64,000 nucleotides of DNA from positions 1 to 64,000 of the forward strand of contig NW_001799636.1 in the NCBI RefSeq assembly GCF_000165425.1, given 5' to 3'. Shown piece after piece: positions 15,180 through 27,040 of this stretch; positions within the stretch are counted from its first letter, which is position 1; the number at the start of each line of letters is the position of its first letter. This stretch comes from Paramecium tetraurelia. Taxonomy: Eukaryota > Ciliophora > Oligohymenophorea > Peniculida > Parameciidae. The notes under the pieces are model-generated. The model did not search any database, had not been told where the DNA came from, and was given only the letters and a program-made list of their open reading frames with translations. The translations under genes and the position numbers were made by a program.

Positions 15180-16290
15180 ATTCAGAATATTTAACTCATC
15201 TGAATAGATCAAATGGTGTTGGCTATGATTAAACCATTGGTTATGTATAAACTTAAGGAAATGCTGAATAAGCCAAATTACCAACTACAGGTTGTTGATT
15301 CCCGTATAGATTTAGGATATTTAATTGTTCTTATTTTTGGGGCTGTGGAAATCGTTAATCAAAGGCTTGAACTCCACCTTATTGATTTGAAAACCCTTAC
15401 TATGGAGGTACTTATCCAATTTGTCCTACTGATCCAACTAAATTAAAGGCACTAAAATTGAATAATCAAGTACTCAAATGGCTGTGAACTTTTATTTGAT
15501 TAAATGAAGCTTTATTACGGCTATTGTGGCTATTGTTAATTCCAACCAGTAGCAAAAGCATCAAATACCCCTGTTTATTAAGTTTATTAAGAATTCTATT
15601 AAAACGGATCTACATCTACTGTTTGTTATTTTTGTGGTGCATCTTCATCTATATTCAATAGATCAATTTCTATTTAAGTTTATTGAGATACTTGCTTATT
15701 TTTCAACTGTTTAAGTAGTCTCAGCTGAAGAGAATCCAGAAACCTAAAAGGAATCACCAAATGGATTTTCAGTCTTTTACACCTTACCAAATTACTCAAA
15801 TTCTTCAAAGGCTCCAGGTTATCCAAAAGCTGTGGATGTTCTAGAATTAAATTATTTTATTTACTTTATCTATTAAGTTGTAGGTGGTTTTTAATAAATG
15901 GGAGACACATCTTTTGGGTTCTCAAATTTAAAGTTTAAGCTCATTTTTCTAATGAAAGATGCTGATCGATAACATACTTGGGATGGTTTTCAAAGTCAAA
16001 ATTACGATATTTAAAAAAATGACCTTAATATAGTTTGTTATCTTCGTTCTGAAAAGCCTCATTAGTTTTTACTAGTGGGGAAGAAGAGCTAATTACTTTG
16101 GTTGTAGAGATGAGAGAAGTCCTTATTGTTAATTCTCAATTCAAATGTGTTCCCTTGCTGAAGAATGTTTAATGCAAACCCTTCAAGAGTAAAGGGGTAT
16201 TAAAACTAGGAAGAGAGCATCCTGAGAATAGATTTGCAGTTACATGCTTTCATGAAGTACTCTGCCATCTAAAATTAATTTTCTTTTTCC
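15180..16290 (+). pseudogene. Decayed gene of an unrecognised family, with TGA at likely Trp positions
   Basis: The plus strand contains protein-like segments scattered over frames: GVGYDQTIGYVQTQGNAEQ, NPYYGGTYPICPTDPTK, a cysteine-rich YGYCGYCQFQPVAK and CYFCGAS, then FSVFYTLPNYSNSS, GGFQQMGDTSFGFSN, DADRQHTWDGFQSQNYDIQ and CRDERSPYCQF with MCSLAEECLMQTLQEQ. These read naturally with TAA and TAG as glutamine but are broken by five TGA codons between 15290 and 15500 and by later frame changes. Several TGA codons sit where tryptophan would fit (before FPYRF, between A and TPPY, before FENP). I do not recognise the family. I call it a pseudogene of a secreted or extracellular-looking protein; the limits are approximate. 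Confidence 0.5.
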
Positions 16291-16594
16291 ACTCAGAATA
16301 GAGAACTCCAATTCCAATATGTGTTTGTTGTTATCCAACTTGAATGTCCATTAACACTTCTTCTTTGATCTATAATAATTTTTTTGCATTACTATTTCAT
16401 TAACCAACCCAAATACTCAACCTAATAATTTAGAACCTATATACTCATCCGATTTATTTTATATATATATAATAATGATATCACTGCTTCTCCAGTTATT
16501 AAGTCAACTCATCTATTCTACATTTCAATTTCACAACCTACAAACCGTACATTTATAACATCTTCCCAGAATCACTGCCCTAACAAAAAATGTT
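16291..16594. other. Intergenic, no gene recognised
   Basis: About 300 bases of A+T-rich sequence between the decayed gene and the 3' end of the convergent coiled-coil gene. Nothing else could be supported. Confidence 0.5.
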
Positions 16595-17269
16595 TCACTT
16601 CTATACATTTTATTTTTAGATGATCCTCTTCAATTCCTCATTCTCCATCTTCAACAATTTCGCCTCTGAATTGGCTGCCTACTCAATCTTTGGCAAAAAC
16701 CCACTCGAATTACCCTTCCTCTAAATTTCAAGTTTCAACTCAGCATTCTCAGCCTCCAAGGATTGCAGTTACCTCTTCATTGCTCCCAACTTTTACAGTA
16801 ACTCCTAATTGTCTTTCTGAGCCTGCTCCAAAACCTAACGAGGATTGTTTGCCCTAGGCTCCACAGATTTCCTCTTGCTTAATTATTTTAAATGTTCTAA
16901 TACTCTTGCTTTTTCTGAACTTGTTGGGTTTGTGAAAATTATTGCTATTACGAGGATCTCTATTGTACTTACACTCTTGTTTATTAATTAGCTTGTTTTT
17001 TTGCTAGATTTTACTACATTTTCTCATTGAGATCCTTCACACTTTATGGTTGTTTCCCAGTTTGAGTCATACCAGATTGAGCTCTCGGATTCTGTTGTGG
17101 AGGTTTTTCCCTCGCAAAAGATTGGCTGGTATGCAATCGAGATTCAAAATCCTCAATATCTATATGAGACACTAAATCTTAATCATCCGAAAACTCGTCC
17201 TTATTTTACTCATCAATTAACTATTATAGCTCGTCTTTTCTCTAATATTATGAATAGATTACGATCCAT
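16595..17269 (-). CDS. Short coiled-coil protein, Gln-rich
   Basis: Three exons with introns at 17235-17262 (28 nt) and 16878-16903 (26 nt) give 206 residues ending KRIIQKQNVQK before TGA. The first half is acidic and Gln/Ser-rich (DEFSDDQDLVSHIDIEDFES), the middle is almost all Gln/Lys, and the second half is a long heptad-type helix (VLEQAQKDNQELLQKLGAMK, then LQSLEAENAELKLEIQRKG) like the leucine-zipper part of basic-zipper or structural coiled-coil proteins. A basic patch (DKRKSVEPRANNPR) precedes the helix, but no standard bZIP DNA-contact motif is seen, so I do not call it a transcription factor. The exact splice at the first intron is tentative. Confidence 0.65.
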
Positions 17270-17635
17270 CGAAATATATTATTATTGTTTAATTATAAAA
17301 TAATTATAAGTCTATAATTCTCATATTTTAGTTCTCTCTAATTTTGAATTACACTTTATTTCATTTCCTTTCTTTCATGATCCATTTTTAATTAGTTCTG
17401 TATATTCATCCTCACAATAATATTTCAAAATAGAGGAAAATAAAACACAAGGTGTAGGCACTTCATAATATTTTAGGATTTAACAAGAGATCTATTGCAA
17501 CCATTCTGAACAATCAGCTCAGCTACTGGATGCGGATGATTTGCTCATTTAAATTTTAATGGCAATATTTAAGACATCAAAATAAATAAAGAATATTTTA
17601 TTTATTTTATTTGAATAATAAAATTTATTTGCGAA
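17270..17635. other. Divergent intergenic region
   Basis: Sits between the starts of a minus-strand and a plus-strand gene and so should hold both promoters. No gene or repeat recognised. Confidence 0.5.
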
Positions 17636-18369
<734 letters not shown>

Positions 18370-18536
18370 AATTATAATAATAAATCATTAATTCAACTTA
18401 GTTTTTAGTATGACTCTTTGTAAGAGTTTGTTTTGTTCAGTATAAACATTGGTGGGATGAGATTTGGTCTTTTTGTGTTGGCTGATGTGGACAGATCTGG
18501 GAGATTAAGAAGTTTTGATTTGGTTTCTGGCTTCGG

Positions 18537-19227
18537 TCAAAATTTTCTCAAGGGCATTGTTAGTTTTGAACTTTGATTTTAATATAAATTATTATGGTTC
18601 TAAGAGTTAGTGTGTTGTAAAATACTGAAGAGCATTTTCGGGCTTTGTTTTCGTGAACAACTCAGAGTAATGGTTTGTTTGGTGTCGAAGGCTTATTCAA
18701 TTGAGGGTTATCTTGTAAGAGGCATGTTTTCGTGTATGGAGCTAGGTTTAAATGTAGGTATGAATACTATGGGGTTTGGGTGATGACGTTCTATTCTGAG
18801 ATTTTGAAATCTTTGACTTTCTTCATGAATTGGCTGTAATTATGATTGATGTTTGGTCCACTTTTGGAGAATAGGTTACGAGCCGAGCCCTGGGATGGGA
18901 GGTTAGATTTTTCTGCGGATCTTTGATACAGGAGTGATTACTTAGATTTTGTATGATAACATTGGCTAATCTTTACTTTTTGTGTTCTGCAAATTCAGAG
19001 ACAACATCATGAAACAACTAGTATTTCTGAGATCTGAAACCACAGAGTTTCGAATAAGTTGATTGACATCTAAGTTTTTTAGGTAGTTAATCGTAGGTAC
19101 TGGGATATTCAAACGAATAATTCTTATGTTCATTGGACCTCTGCAACTCTTTCATCATTCTCACAGTGGGAGTGACTTTACTGAACTCTGTTTTCAATTT
19201 TCGATTAATTACTTATGATTAAAACAT
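18537..19227 (-). CDS. Hypothetical basic protein
   Basis: The frame opens at MFQSQVINRKLKTEFSK and runs to a TGA at 18537-18539. About residues 1-80 and the long C-terminal part (PPIPGLGSQPILQKWTKH, then PNPIVFIPTFKPSS) lie in different frames, which a 19-nt GT...AG intron within the segment after KYQLFHD would reconcile; that is short for this genome, so the splice is tentative. The product (about 223 residues) is basic, Gln/Ser/Pro-rich and without membrane segments. No family is recognised. It faces the phosphatase gene tail to tail. Confidence 0.6.
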
Positions 19228-19317
19228 AATTTTAATTATAAAATATTTTTTTTGATTATTTTGTACATCATTTTTTCAATTTATTTTCAATTTAAAAAGT
19301 TTGATAGATAAAAAAAG

Positions 19318-20516
19318 TCAAAATAACTAAAAAAACATCTTATTTGTAATGCTACTTCTTCTGGACTTCTCATTTATTTGACATCTATAATCATCAAATA
19401 GATGCTGATTATCTTTGATAAGATGTTGATTCAGTTTTATAATCTGATGATTCTCTTCATCCTCAATAAGAATTTGTGCTTTGTCAAAATTGTCTTTGCG
19501 AACAGGCAAATAAGGAGCTTGAAGTTTCTTGGAAGCCAATAAGTCAAAGGGATAATTTTTGAACCACGGATGTGTCCTGGGCTGAGTCAATCTCTGTTGT
19601 GGTTTGATCAACAGAAGTTGGTTAATGAAATCATTGGCTTCAGGAGACCAATCTGACATATTGACTTGGACTTGTTTGAGGAGCATTTGTTCTCTGATAT
19701 CCTTTCTGGTACCATGATAAGGTCGTCTACCTGTCATACATTCATAGCATATGACACCAAGGGCGAAATAATCAGCTGGAATGCCATGATCTTAGCGAAA
19801 GAGGACTTCTGGAGACATGTAGCCAGGAGTGCCACTGGTCTCAAAATTTTGTGGGAATTGTGCATGCTTTTTGATTGCAACTCCCAGATCAGTGATGCGT
19901 AGATAGCCATGATTGTCGAAGATGAGATTCTCTGGTTTGATGTCTCGATGGATGATTTTTTAACTGTGTAGATATTCCAAGGCAATTGTGATGCATGCCA
20001 CAAAAAACTCTATTTAATTTATTTTATAATACTAGTTTATTCTTCTGAAAATTTCCTTTGTTTTCCTAGATGGAATCTTAAATCTCCTCCGCTCAGATAA
20101 TCGAGAACAAGATAGAGATTTTGAGTGTCTTGAAAGGCTGAATATGCGTTGACTATGAAGGGATGTTTCAATTCTGTTAAAAATTTTAATTCTGTCATAA
20201 TGCTTGGAACACTTTATTTTAAAAGTACTAATGCTTTATTGATCTCTTTCATTGCGAAGACTTGTTGTTTGTGTATGACTTTCCACACTCTCCCAAATCC
20301 TCCCACTCCGATTATGCACTGGAGTTAGTATTAATTTTTGATTTTGTCCTAGGAATAATCATGTTATTTGGAATGACTGGATGGTTTATTGGAATTTTTT
20401 CTGTTGGTTGAACGATGTGCATTGTGAAGGAAGAGTTGGATATTTAAGTCATTGTTTATGCTTCGATATGGTGAAGAGAATCTTCTGGCATTGATTTTCA
20501 ACTTGAGATCTGCCAT
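19318..20516 (-). CDS. AGC-like serine/threonine protein kinase
   Basis: Two exons with a 23-nt intron (20010-20032) give 391 residues. Kinase motifs appear in order: the glycine loop IGVGGFGRVW, the lysine in [15 protein letters not shown] (catalytic loop), TDLG in place of the usual DFG, SGTPGYMSPEV (activation segment end) and the GRRPYHG region. The domain order and sequences such as YLSGGDLRFHL resemble PKA/NDR/STK32-type AGC kinases. The first 80 residues are basic and Ser/Asn-rich and could regulate or target the enzyme; the tail after the domain ends in TNKMFFQLF. The DLG triplet keeps the metal-binding Asp and also occurs in some active kinases, so activity is likely. Confidence 0.9.
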
Positions 20517-20822
20517 TGAGTGACGTAAGTTGTGGAAAAGGTAATTAAATTAAATTAATAAATAATTGCAAAAAGGAAGAATGTTTTAGTATAAATAAAT
20601 CAGTGGAGTCGTGAATTTATCAGCAACATTATTTCTGATGTCGTGAGACATAATATCATCAGATTAAGAATTGACAAATGTTAAGCATTATATTAATAAA
20701 TTACTATCCCTAATCAATTTATGGGATTATTAACACTATTATGACCATCTTACGTTAATTAATAATTTATGATATAAAAATTCATACAAAGAGTTTCATA
20801 TTTCGACACCTTTGGAGCAGAA

Positions 20823-23238
20823 GTGAAGTTGAATTTCAGGAAGAAAGAAACTCATCAATCACCATTCGGAGGTTTTTGTACAATCCTTTTGGTGGTTGTT
20901 TTGGGCATCGTTTTCGTCCAGGGAGCTATCAGTCTCATAAAACAGGAAACCTTCACTGTACATTTATTCGATAATCTATTGAGATCTCATCCAATCGGGT
21001 ATTGAACATTGATCCACCTACCACTCTCCTCAACTACAACGATTACATGATGGCATTCCAAGTAGAAGATCCGATTGTCGACGGAACCAAACAATTAATC
21101 GATTTTATCTATACACAATATGAGCAAAACATGAATGAAAATGGCACCTTGACTAAAACTGAGAAATACTCACTACCACTTGAAAAATGTACAATCAAGC
21201 ATTTCCAAGACTTCAATGAATCCACTATCTACAATGTATATCACTTATCTACTAACTCTAGAAAATACTGAAAGACCAACTCAATAGCTATTATTGTCTC
21301 CCCCTCAATTACACCCTAACTTTGGAAGGCACTTTCAAATCTAATACGTTTTAATATGGAAGAATAACAGCTCTACTTTGCGACACCAGCTCGTGTTATT
21401 CAACTTCGGAAATTTAGCAATTCCAACTAGACGGCTAATTGAATAATAGTTTTAAAATCAACACTCTAATGCTCAATCGAGTCGCTAATTTAAATCAAGA
21501 ATCTAATTACATTTCCTACATCTACTCCGATTTCTACATTTCAACCAAAATTGGCCTCGAAACCAAGGCAGACATCTACCTTGAGAAATAAGCAATGACC
21601 ATTGAAAACTCAGTCGTCCCTGGAATCAAGGATATGCAAGATGAACATGTCTTTTCCATCGTGGAAAACAAACTAACTCCCAACACTGTTTATACTTCCA
21701 ACATTACGAAGGTTGCATCCTTTTACTTGCGTCTCTCATAATCTGAGATGCATTACTCTAAGGAATATTACCGCGTAGACGAACTCATCTCCTACGTTGG
21801 TGGCATCACTAAATTCTTAGCAACTGTCATCGGCTACTTTATACTTCGATACAACGAGACTGGCCTATAAATTAAGATGGCTAATGCATTGTATCAATTT
21901 GATATGCCAGAGAAAAAAAAAGGAGAGTTGGTGTTCTCTTTTTAGACTTTGGTTACTAAAATAATTGACTCTATGAAATCGGTTGATGATGTAGTTCAAA
22001 AATTTAAACATAGTGCTCATAGGGTCATTCATATGACGAGAGTTGCAACTGCTTTGCGGTTGCCCATCTCCTCAACTTAACAATACGATAAAAATGAATA
22101 GGACAATGTAAGTGTGCATACTCACAGAGTTTAAATTGTAAATCATGATGTGCATTATGGTAATTTGAAATCGGAGAAATCCTTAGATTAATCACATGAG
22201 AATCATCATCAACAACAACAACAACAACAACCAAATTTGGATAAGGATAAAGAGAAATTTTTGGACTTATTTATTAAATTAATTTTGGAAAGTAAAAAGA
22301 AATTATCATTCGGAGTACATTTTATTGTTAAATAAGTTTCTGGTTCATTTAAAAGAAATAGCACCACCAATTATTAAGCCAGAATATTTGAAAAGTCAAG
22401 GAAAATGATTTTAACAGATATGGACATATTAGTTGTCATGAATAAGCTCTAAGAAATTGAGAAATTCAAACACATCTTTCTTAATAAAACCTAAAGGAAA
22501 GTATTTAATTACTTGCCAAAACCAGTTGTTTGTGTGAGTGAGGAAAGATCATAAGTGAAGCATCACGAAGATTAAATATCGGAGAATGAAATGACCAACA
22601 AAAAAAACGATATGCTCAAATAGAAGAGCAGCTCCAAAAGTCTATTAGGAGGCAGGCAGATCTACAATACCGAAAGGAAGTTCAAGAGATTGTACAAGGC
22701 TTATGAGAGTCTGGCTTTAAATGACCTTAGTGGGACTGAGGATTTTGAGCATCAGAGCAACAAACACAACAAGGATTTTGAACACCAATTTAAGCACAGC
22801 GACGATTTAGAACACTCATTCAGCAATAATAAATATTTTGAATAATCACTAAACAAAAGATTATTAAAAATGGTTGAACCCACAATTCAGTATAGTTTCA
22901 ATTCTCTTGTTGAACTAGAAAAGATATCCAGGCAATCGAAGCAGAATAAGAATAAGAATAACAAGAGAGTGATCACTCCAGCACTTAAAAATCGACTGGT
23001 GCAATAATTGGATTCTTAGAATGAAGAAGGAGACGATGACAATGACATGGATTGCATAACTCTCAAGGGTTCCAAGAAAGATCAACAGACGAAACGATCA
23101 CCTCATAGTTTAAGCAATTACAACATAAAGAAGACTCATAACACTTTGGGAAGTAGTTCGAGACAGCACCAAGAAATCAAATTAACCAAAGTTCAATCTA
23201 AATAGGACTTAATAGACATAGAGGTATTTAGTTCATGA
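20823..23238 (+). CDS. Large two-TM protein with long charged C-terminal domain
   Basis: Three exons with introns of 26 nt at 20958-20983 and 21236-21261 give 787 residues. The N-terminus has a short basic stretch ([14 protein letters not shown]) and one transmembrane helix ([19 protein letters not shown]), then an extracytoplasmic-looking domain of about 280 residues with two close cysteines ([10 protein letters not shown]), a second helix ([18 protein letters not shown]), and a long hydrophilic tail of about 440 residues rich in His, Gln, Lys and Ser, including a run of seven glutamines. The topology, short N-terminus in the cytosol, loop outside and long C-terminal tail in the cytosol, is common among ciliate surface-membrane proteins of unknown role. 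No domain family was recognised. Both introns are needed to avoid TGA codons. Confidence 0.82.
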
Positions 23239-23296
23239 TTATATGAATAAATTTTATAATGTTTGGTTTATCTCGATATTAATAATTAATTTTAAA

Positions 23297-25180
23297 ATGT
23301 ATAATGAAGATGATACACAAAATGTAACCAAAATAAAATCGCATTTGGTGATTGATATGCAAAACCATCATGATATAATTAAAGAGAAATTGAGCGACTA
23401 ACCCAGAAAAGTGTTGATTCTCAATACTGGTGGCACCATTTCCATGTTTCCTTCGTCATCTGGATATGTTACCAAAACAGGAGCATTGAAAAACTTCTTA
23501 TAAAACAACCCATTCTCCTGCGATATGGATTACACCTATTTTAAGGCTACTGATGATTTTCTGATCACTCCTATCACAGCCTTTAACAGAAGAATTTGGT
23601 TTAAGGTGGATGAATTAGATAAATTGCTTGATTCCTCAAACATGAATTCAGATGATTGGGTAACCATAGCGGAAAGGATAGAAAAAGCATATAAACATTA
23701 TGATAGTTTCATTATATTGCATGGAACAGATACAATGGCCTATACTGCGAGTGCTTTGTCTTTTATGTTCCAAAATCTTTCAAAAACAGTGATATTGACA
23801 GGTAGTCAAGTGCCCTTGTCACAACCAAGAAACGATGGGTTTACTAATTTTCTGAATGCTCTCACAATAGCTGGCCATTTTACAATCCCAGAAGTCTTAA
23901 TATGCTTCCAAGATAAATTGCTCAGAGGCAATAGAGCTTAGAAAGTGAATTCTTCCTCTTTGGATTCTTTTGATTCTCCTAAATTCATACCTTTGGGATA
24001 CTTTGGAGTGAATATTAGTATTAAATGGGATATTATCATGAAGAATCCAAATGAAGAGAATTTATAAGTGAACAAGAAATTCTGCACGAATATCAGTTTG
24101 ATTCGTCTGAATCCCTTGTTAAATCATGTCACTTTAAATGAGATATTTAAGAATGAGAAATTGAAGGGAGTTGTTATAGAGACTTATGGAGCAGGCAATA
24201 TGCAAACAGAAGAAAAGTTCTGTAATGAAATTGCTTAGGCAGCCAAAAGAGGAATTGTAATAGTCAACATCTCTCAATGTCATACATCCTAAGTAGAAAT
24301 GATTTATGAGACTGGCATCATCTTTGAAAACATGGGAGTGTAATATATACATAATTATTTATCTTTAGAATCAGCGGAGGAGACATGACATCCTAAGCAG
24401 CCTTTACTAAACTCGGGTATTTATTGGCTTAGACTGATGACGTTGATAAGGTCAAGGATGAATTCCAAAGGAATATAAGAGGAGAGTTGACAGAATCAGG
24501 TGGAACAGCTGAGACTGAACCCTTTTTGATGGCCTTGTCATCAGCCATTAAATAGCAGCACTCCAAAATTGATCTGAATAAGGACTTAGTGTTCCCAAAT
24601 ATCTTGTGTCAGATATGTGTACAGAAGAAGAAATTGTCATCAATGAAATTATCAAAGATTGTAAGATCTATGTTGATAGGAATAGGAAATCAATTACAAG
24701 GCATAAGACTATGACAAGAGAAGCATATTACATGTGGCTGCAAGAGAAGGTTCATTGGAGATTGCTGAGTTAATCCTGAGGAAATGCCCAGAAATCGTTA
24801 ACAATGTGGATAGATGGAAACATAGTCCTATGTATGAAGCTGTCATGGCTAAGAACACTCAAATGATCTAATTGCTCTTGAGATTCCAAGGGAAATTGAT
24901 TGCCCCGATCAAAGAGTTGACTTAACTCCTTATGTTAGATGTGGCTAATGGAAAGGGAGATATGCTTAATCTCTTTTATGAAGCTGGAGAAAGGGATTTC
25001 ACTCAATATAAGACGGAAGATAACAGAACTGTTGCTCATTTGGCTGTTTCTGTGGGCAATGATGCTGCCTTGCAATTCCTGTCGAATCCTGGGGTGATTT
25101 TTGATTGGTAAGTGCAAGACAAGTTTGGTCGAATACCCAAAGATGAGAAAATTTTATAGAAAAGACTATTAAAGAGATGA
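23297..25180 (+). CDS. L-asparaginase with C-terminal ankyrin repeats
   Basis: Three exons with introns at 24340-24368 (29 nt) and 24661-24685 (25 nt) give 609 residues. The first about 390 residues are a type I/II asparaginase domain: VLILNTGGTISM carries the first catalytic Thr, ILHGTDTMAYTASAL the second Thr-Asp pair, and ILTGSQVPL, GAGNM and ISGGDMT are further family blocks. The enzyme hydrolyses L-asparagine to aspartate and ammonia. The C-terminal part holds ankyrin-type repeats (DYDKRSILHVAAREGSLEIA, then NRTVAHLAVSVGNDAALQFL), the arrangement known from the eukaryotic cytosolic asparaginase/60-kDa lysophospholipase family. No signal peptide, so it is probably cytosolic. It starts 58 bases after the preceding gene. 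Confidence 0.93.
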
Positions 25181-25219
25181 GTACATCTGATAAACATTTA
25201 TAATTTTATAAAATAAAGC

Positions 25220-25846
25220 ATGTAAAATTATTGTTCATTATGCGGATTACCACAAGGAACCTTGAAATAAGAATTGTTCCTGTTTCCTGTGGAGATTAAA
25301 ACTCAATACAAAAATTGTTATATTGAACAAATAGTTTTGAAATTGATAACTTTTCATATACACTAACTCATACTCATTGATAATTACATCCTGTTTCGCA
25401 ACGAAAAACACATTTGTGAATCCTGTTGGTAACTAATTCAGCAAGGTTTCACTTGTAAGAAATGTAAAGTCTACAACTTCGTATAGAACAGTTCAATCAA
25501 GCAATGCAATTTCTGTAAATCCTGTTTCTGTCTAGACTGTGAAGCTCAACTTGAACTCTTTTCATCCACTTAAGGCATTTGCTACGGTTGTTAGAAATAA
25601 GAATTATTCTCCTACAAAATTGCCTATTTTATAATGATTCTCTTTGTTGGATTGATTGTGCCTTGCTTAGCTTTCAATTAGTTGCTGTCCCAATACTTTG
25701 ACCCCATTCACCAATTCAATTGCTGTAAGAATAGATTTTATACGACTTTGTTGCTATTCATTTTACTTTTTCCCTTTCTATATCCGTATACAATCATTTA
25801 ATTAATCTGTACAGGGATTAAATCCATCATTAGAAATTGCCGATGA
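25220..25846 (+). CDS. Cysteine-rich zinc-binding membrane protein
   Basis: A single exon of 208 codons. The N-terminus has a CSLCG pair, and a cluster CESC...CKKC...CNFCKSC...CLDC...CYGC between about residues 65 and 130 gives at least five CxxC pairs, suggesting several structural zinc sites of an IBR- or FYVE-like type; I could not match one family exactly. Two hydrophobic segments follow (IAYFIMILFVGLIVPCLAF and YTTLLLFILLFPFLYPY), so the zinc part is probably held at a membrane. It starts 39 bases after the asparaginase stop. A role in ubiquitin transfer is possible but unproven. Confidence 0.75.
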
Positions 25847-26098
25847 CTTAATTAATTTATAGATTCGTATTTAAAAATATAAAAATAATATATGAAGGCA
25901 GAATATTTCTAACCTTTCCTATGCTTACTTATTATAAATGAATATTCTTTATACATAGCAGCCATTGGTTCATCCTAAATTTAAGGAAACTATGCGAATA
26001 AGTATCATATTATTCACTAAGAATTCGAAAATAGTAATCATAATTAATTATAAATTAAAGTCTTCAAATGATGAAATTGATTTACAATTTATCATAAT

Positions 26099-26503
26099 TC
26101 ATTCATATTTTCTATTCAGCCAGAACTATGATATTGGAACTTGCTAATTATTAAAGTTGAAATGCTGTTGATATTCACCTGCAATCAGATCGTCACTTCG
26201 GATCATACTTCCACAAGCCATGATGAAACCAAAACTACCTCCACTCACTATTACTGATATAGGAATCATAGATAATTTTTTATATTGAACTGCTGCCCAC
26301 AATCCAGTTACTAATCCGAATCCACCTCCAACCAGTGATCCCATTATGAAACCTTACTTTGCATACACTTAAACCTCAGCAAACTTTCTTTTTACTATTC
26401 GCCATTTCCTTTATCTTGCAGTCTCTGTTTGAGGAGCCTCTAATCTATCCTTTAGATTTTACTCAGAGAGCAACTTTTCATATTCGTCTTCCTTACCAGA
26501 CAT
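26099..26503 (-). CDS. Romo1/Mgr2-family mitochondrial inner-membrane protein
   Basis: A single exon of 134 residues. The core GFIMGSLVGGGFGLVTGLW, a second helix VIVSGGSFGFIMACGSMIR, and the spacing between them match the Romo1/Mgr2 family (human Romo1 has the blocks GFVMGCAVG and QSGGTFGTFMAIGMGIR). In yeast and animals the protein associates with the TIM23 presequence translocase and gates lateral release into the inner membrane. Here the core is flanked by about 55 charged residues at the N-terminus and about 30 at the C-terminus, both longer than in the animal protein (about 79 residues). The C-terminal extension relies on reading TAA/TAG as Gln. No cleavable presequence is obvious. Confidence 0.8.
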
Positions 26504-27040
26504 AAAATTAAATATAAAATAATAAATTATAATTATTTCTGCTTACTATTAATATTGAAGAATAACTAAATGTAATTTGTCAAAGATTCATAATTGCCAC
26601 CTATTTCAATCTATTTCACTCAAATTTTGATAGCTAAGCTAAAATTAAGATATGCAAAATAGAATTTACCTTAATTAATCATTAAGGGTTATAATAATAT
26701 ATTTGTTAATACTTTCAGATAAAGATAATTGTACAAACAATTTAAAGCAAAGTTTAATTGAATTGGGACAACGTTTATAAAGTATTCTAAACACTCATTT
26801 TCATGATTTCAATAGTTTTATTAAAGAAAGTTGATAATTCTCATCATTTCTAAGAATAAATCTAGATTAATGTTTATATTTGATTTTTATTTATCATGCT
26901 GATTTATTCTAATATATTTTTACAAATAAGTACTTAATATATCTACTGATATCATATATATATATAAAATGAAATTAAATAAAATCTTTAATTGAAATAA
27001 GATATTCAAATAGTTAACAACATAAAATCTATATAAATAT
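26504..27040. other. Intergenic, A+T-rich, no gene recognised
   Basis: About 540 bases between two minus-strand genes, with a short TA run near 26955. No frame has coding character. It should include the promoter of the Romo1-type gene. Confidence 0.45.

Noticed and set aside
15213-15446. 77-codon plus-strand frame
   Set aside because: Overlaps the more protein-like (though broken) frame with GVGYDQTIGYVQ and NPYYGGTYP; composition is that of a frame shadow.
22200-22236. CAA repeat run as a microsatellite of interest
   Set aside because: It is an ordinary polyglutamine stretch of seven residues in the coding frame of the two-TM protein.
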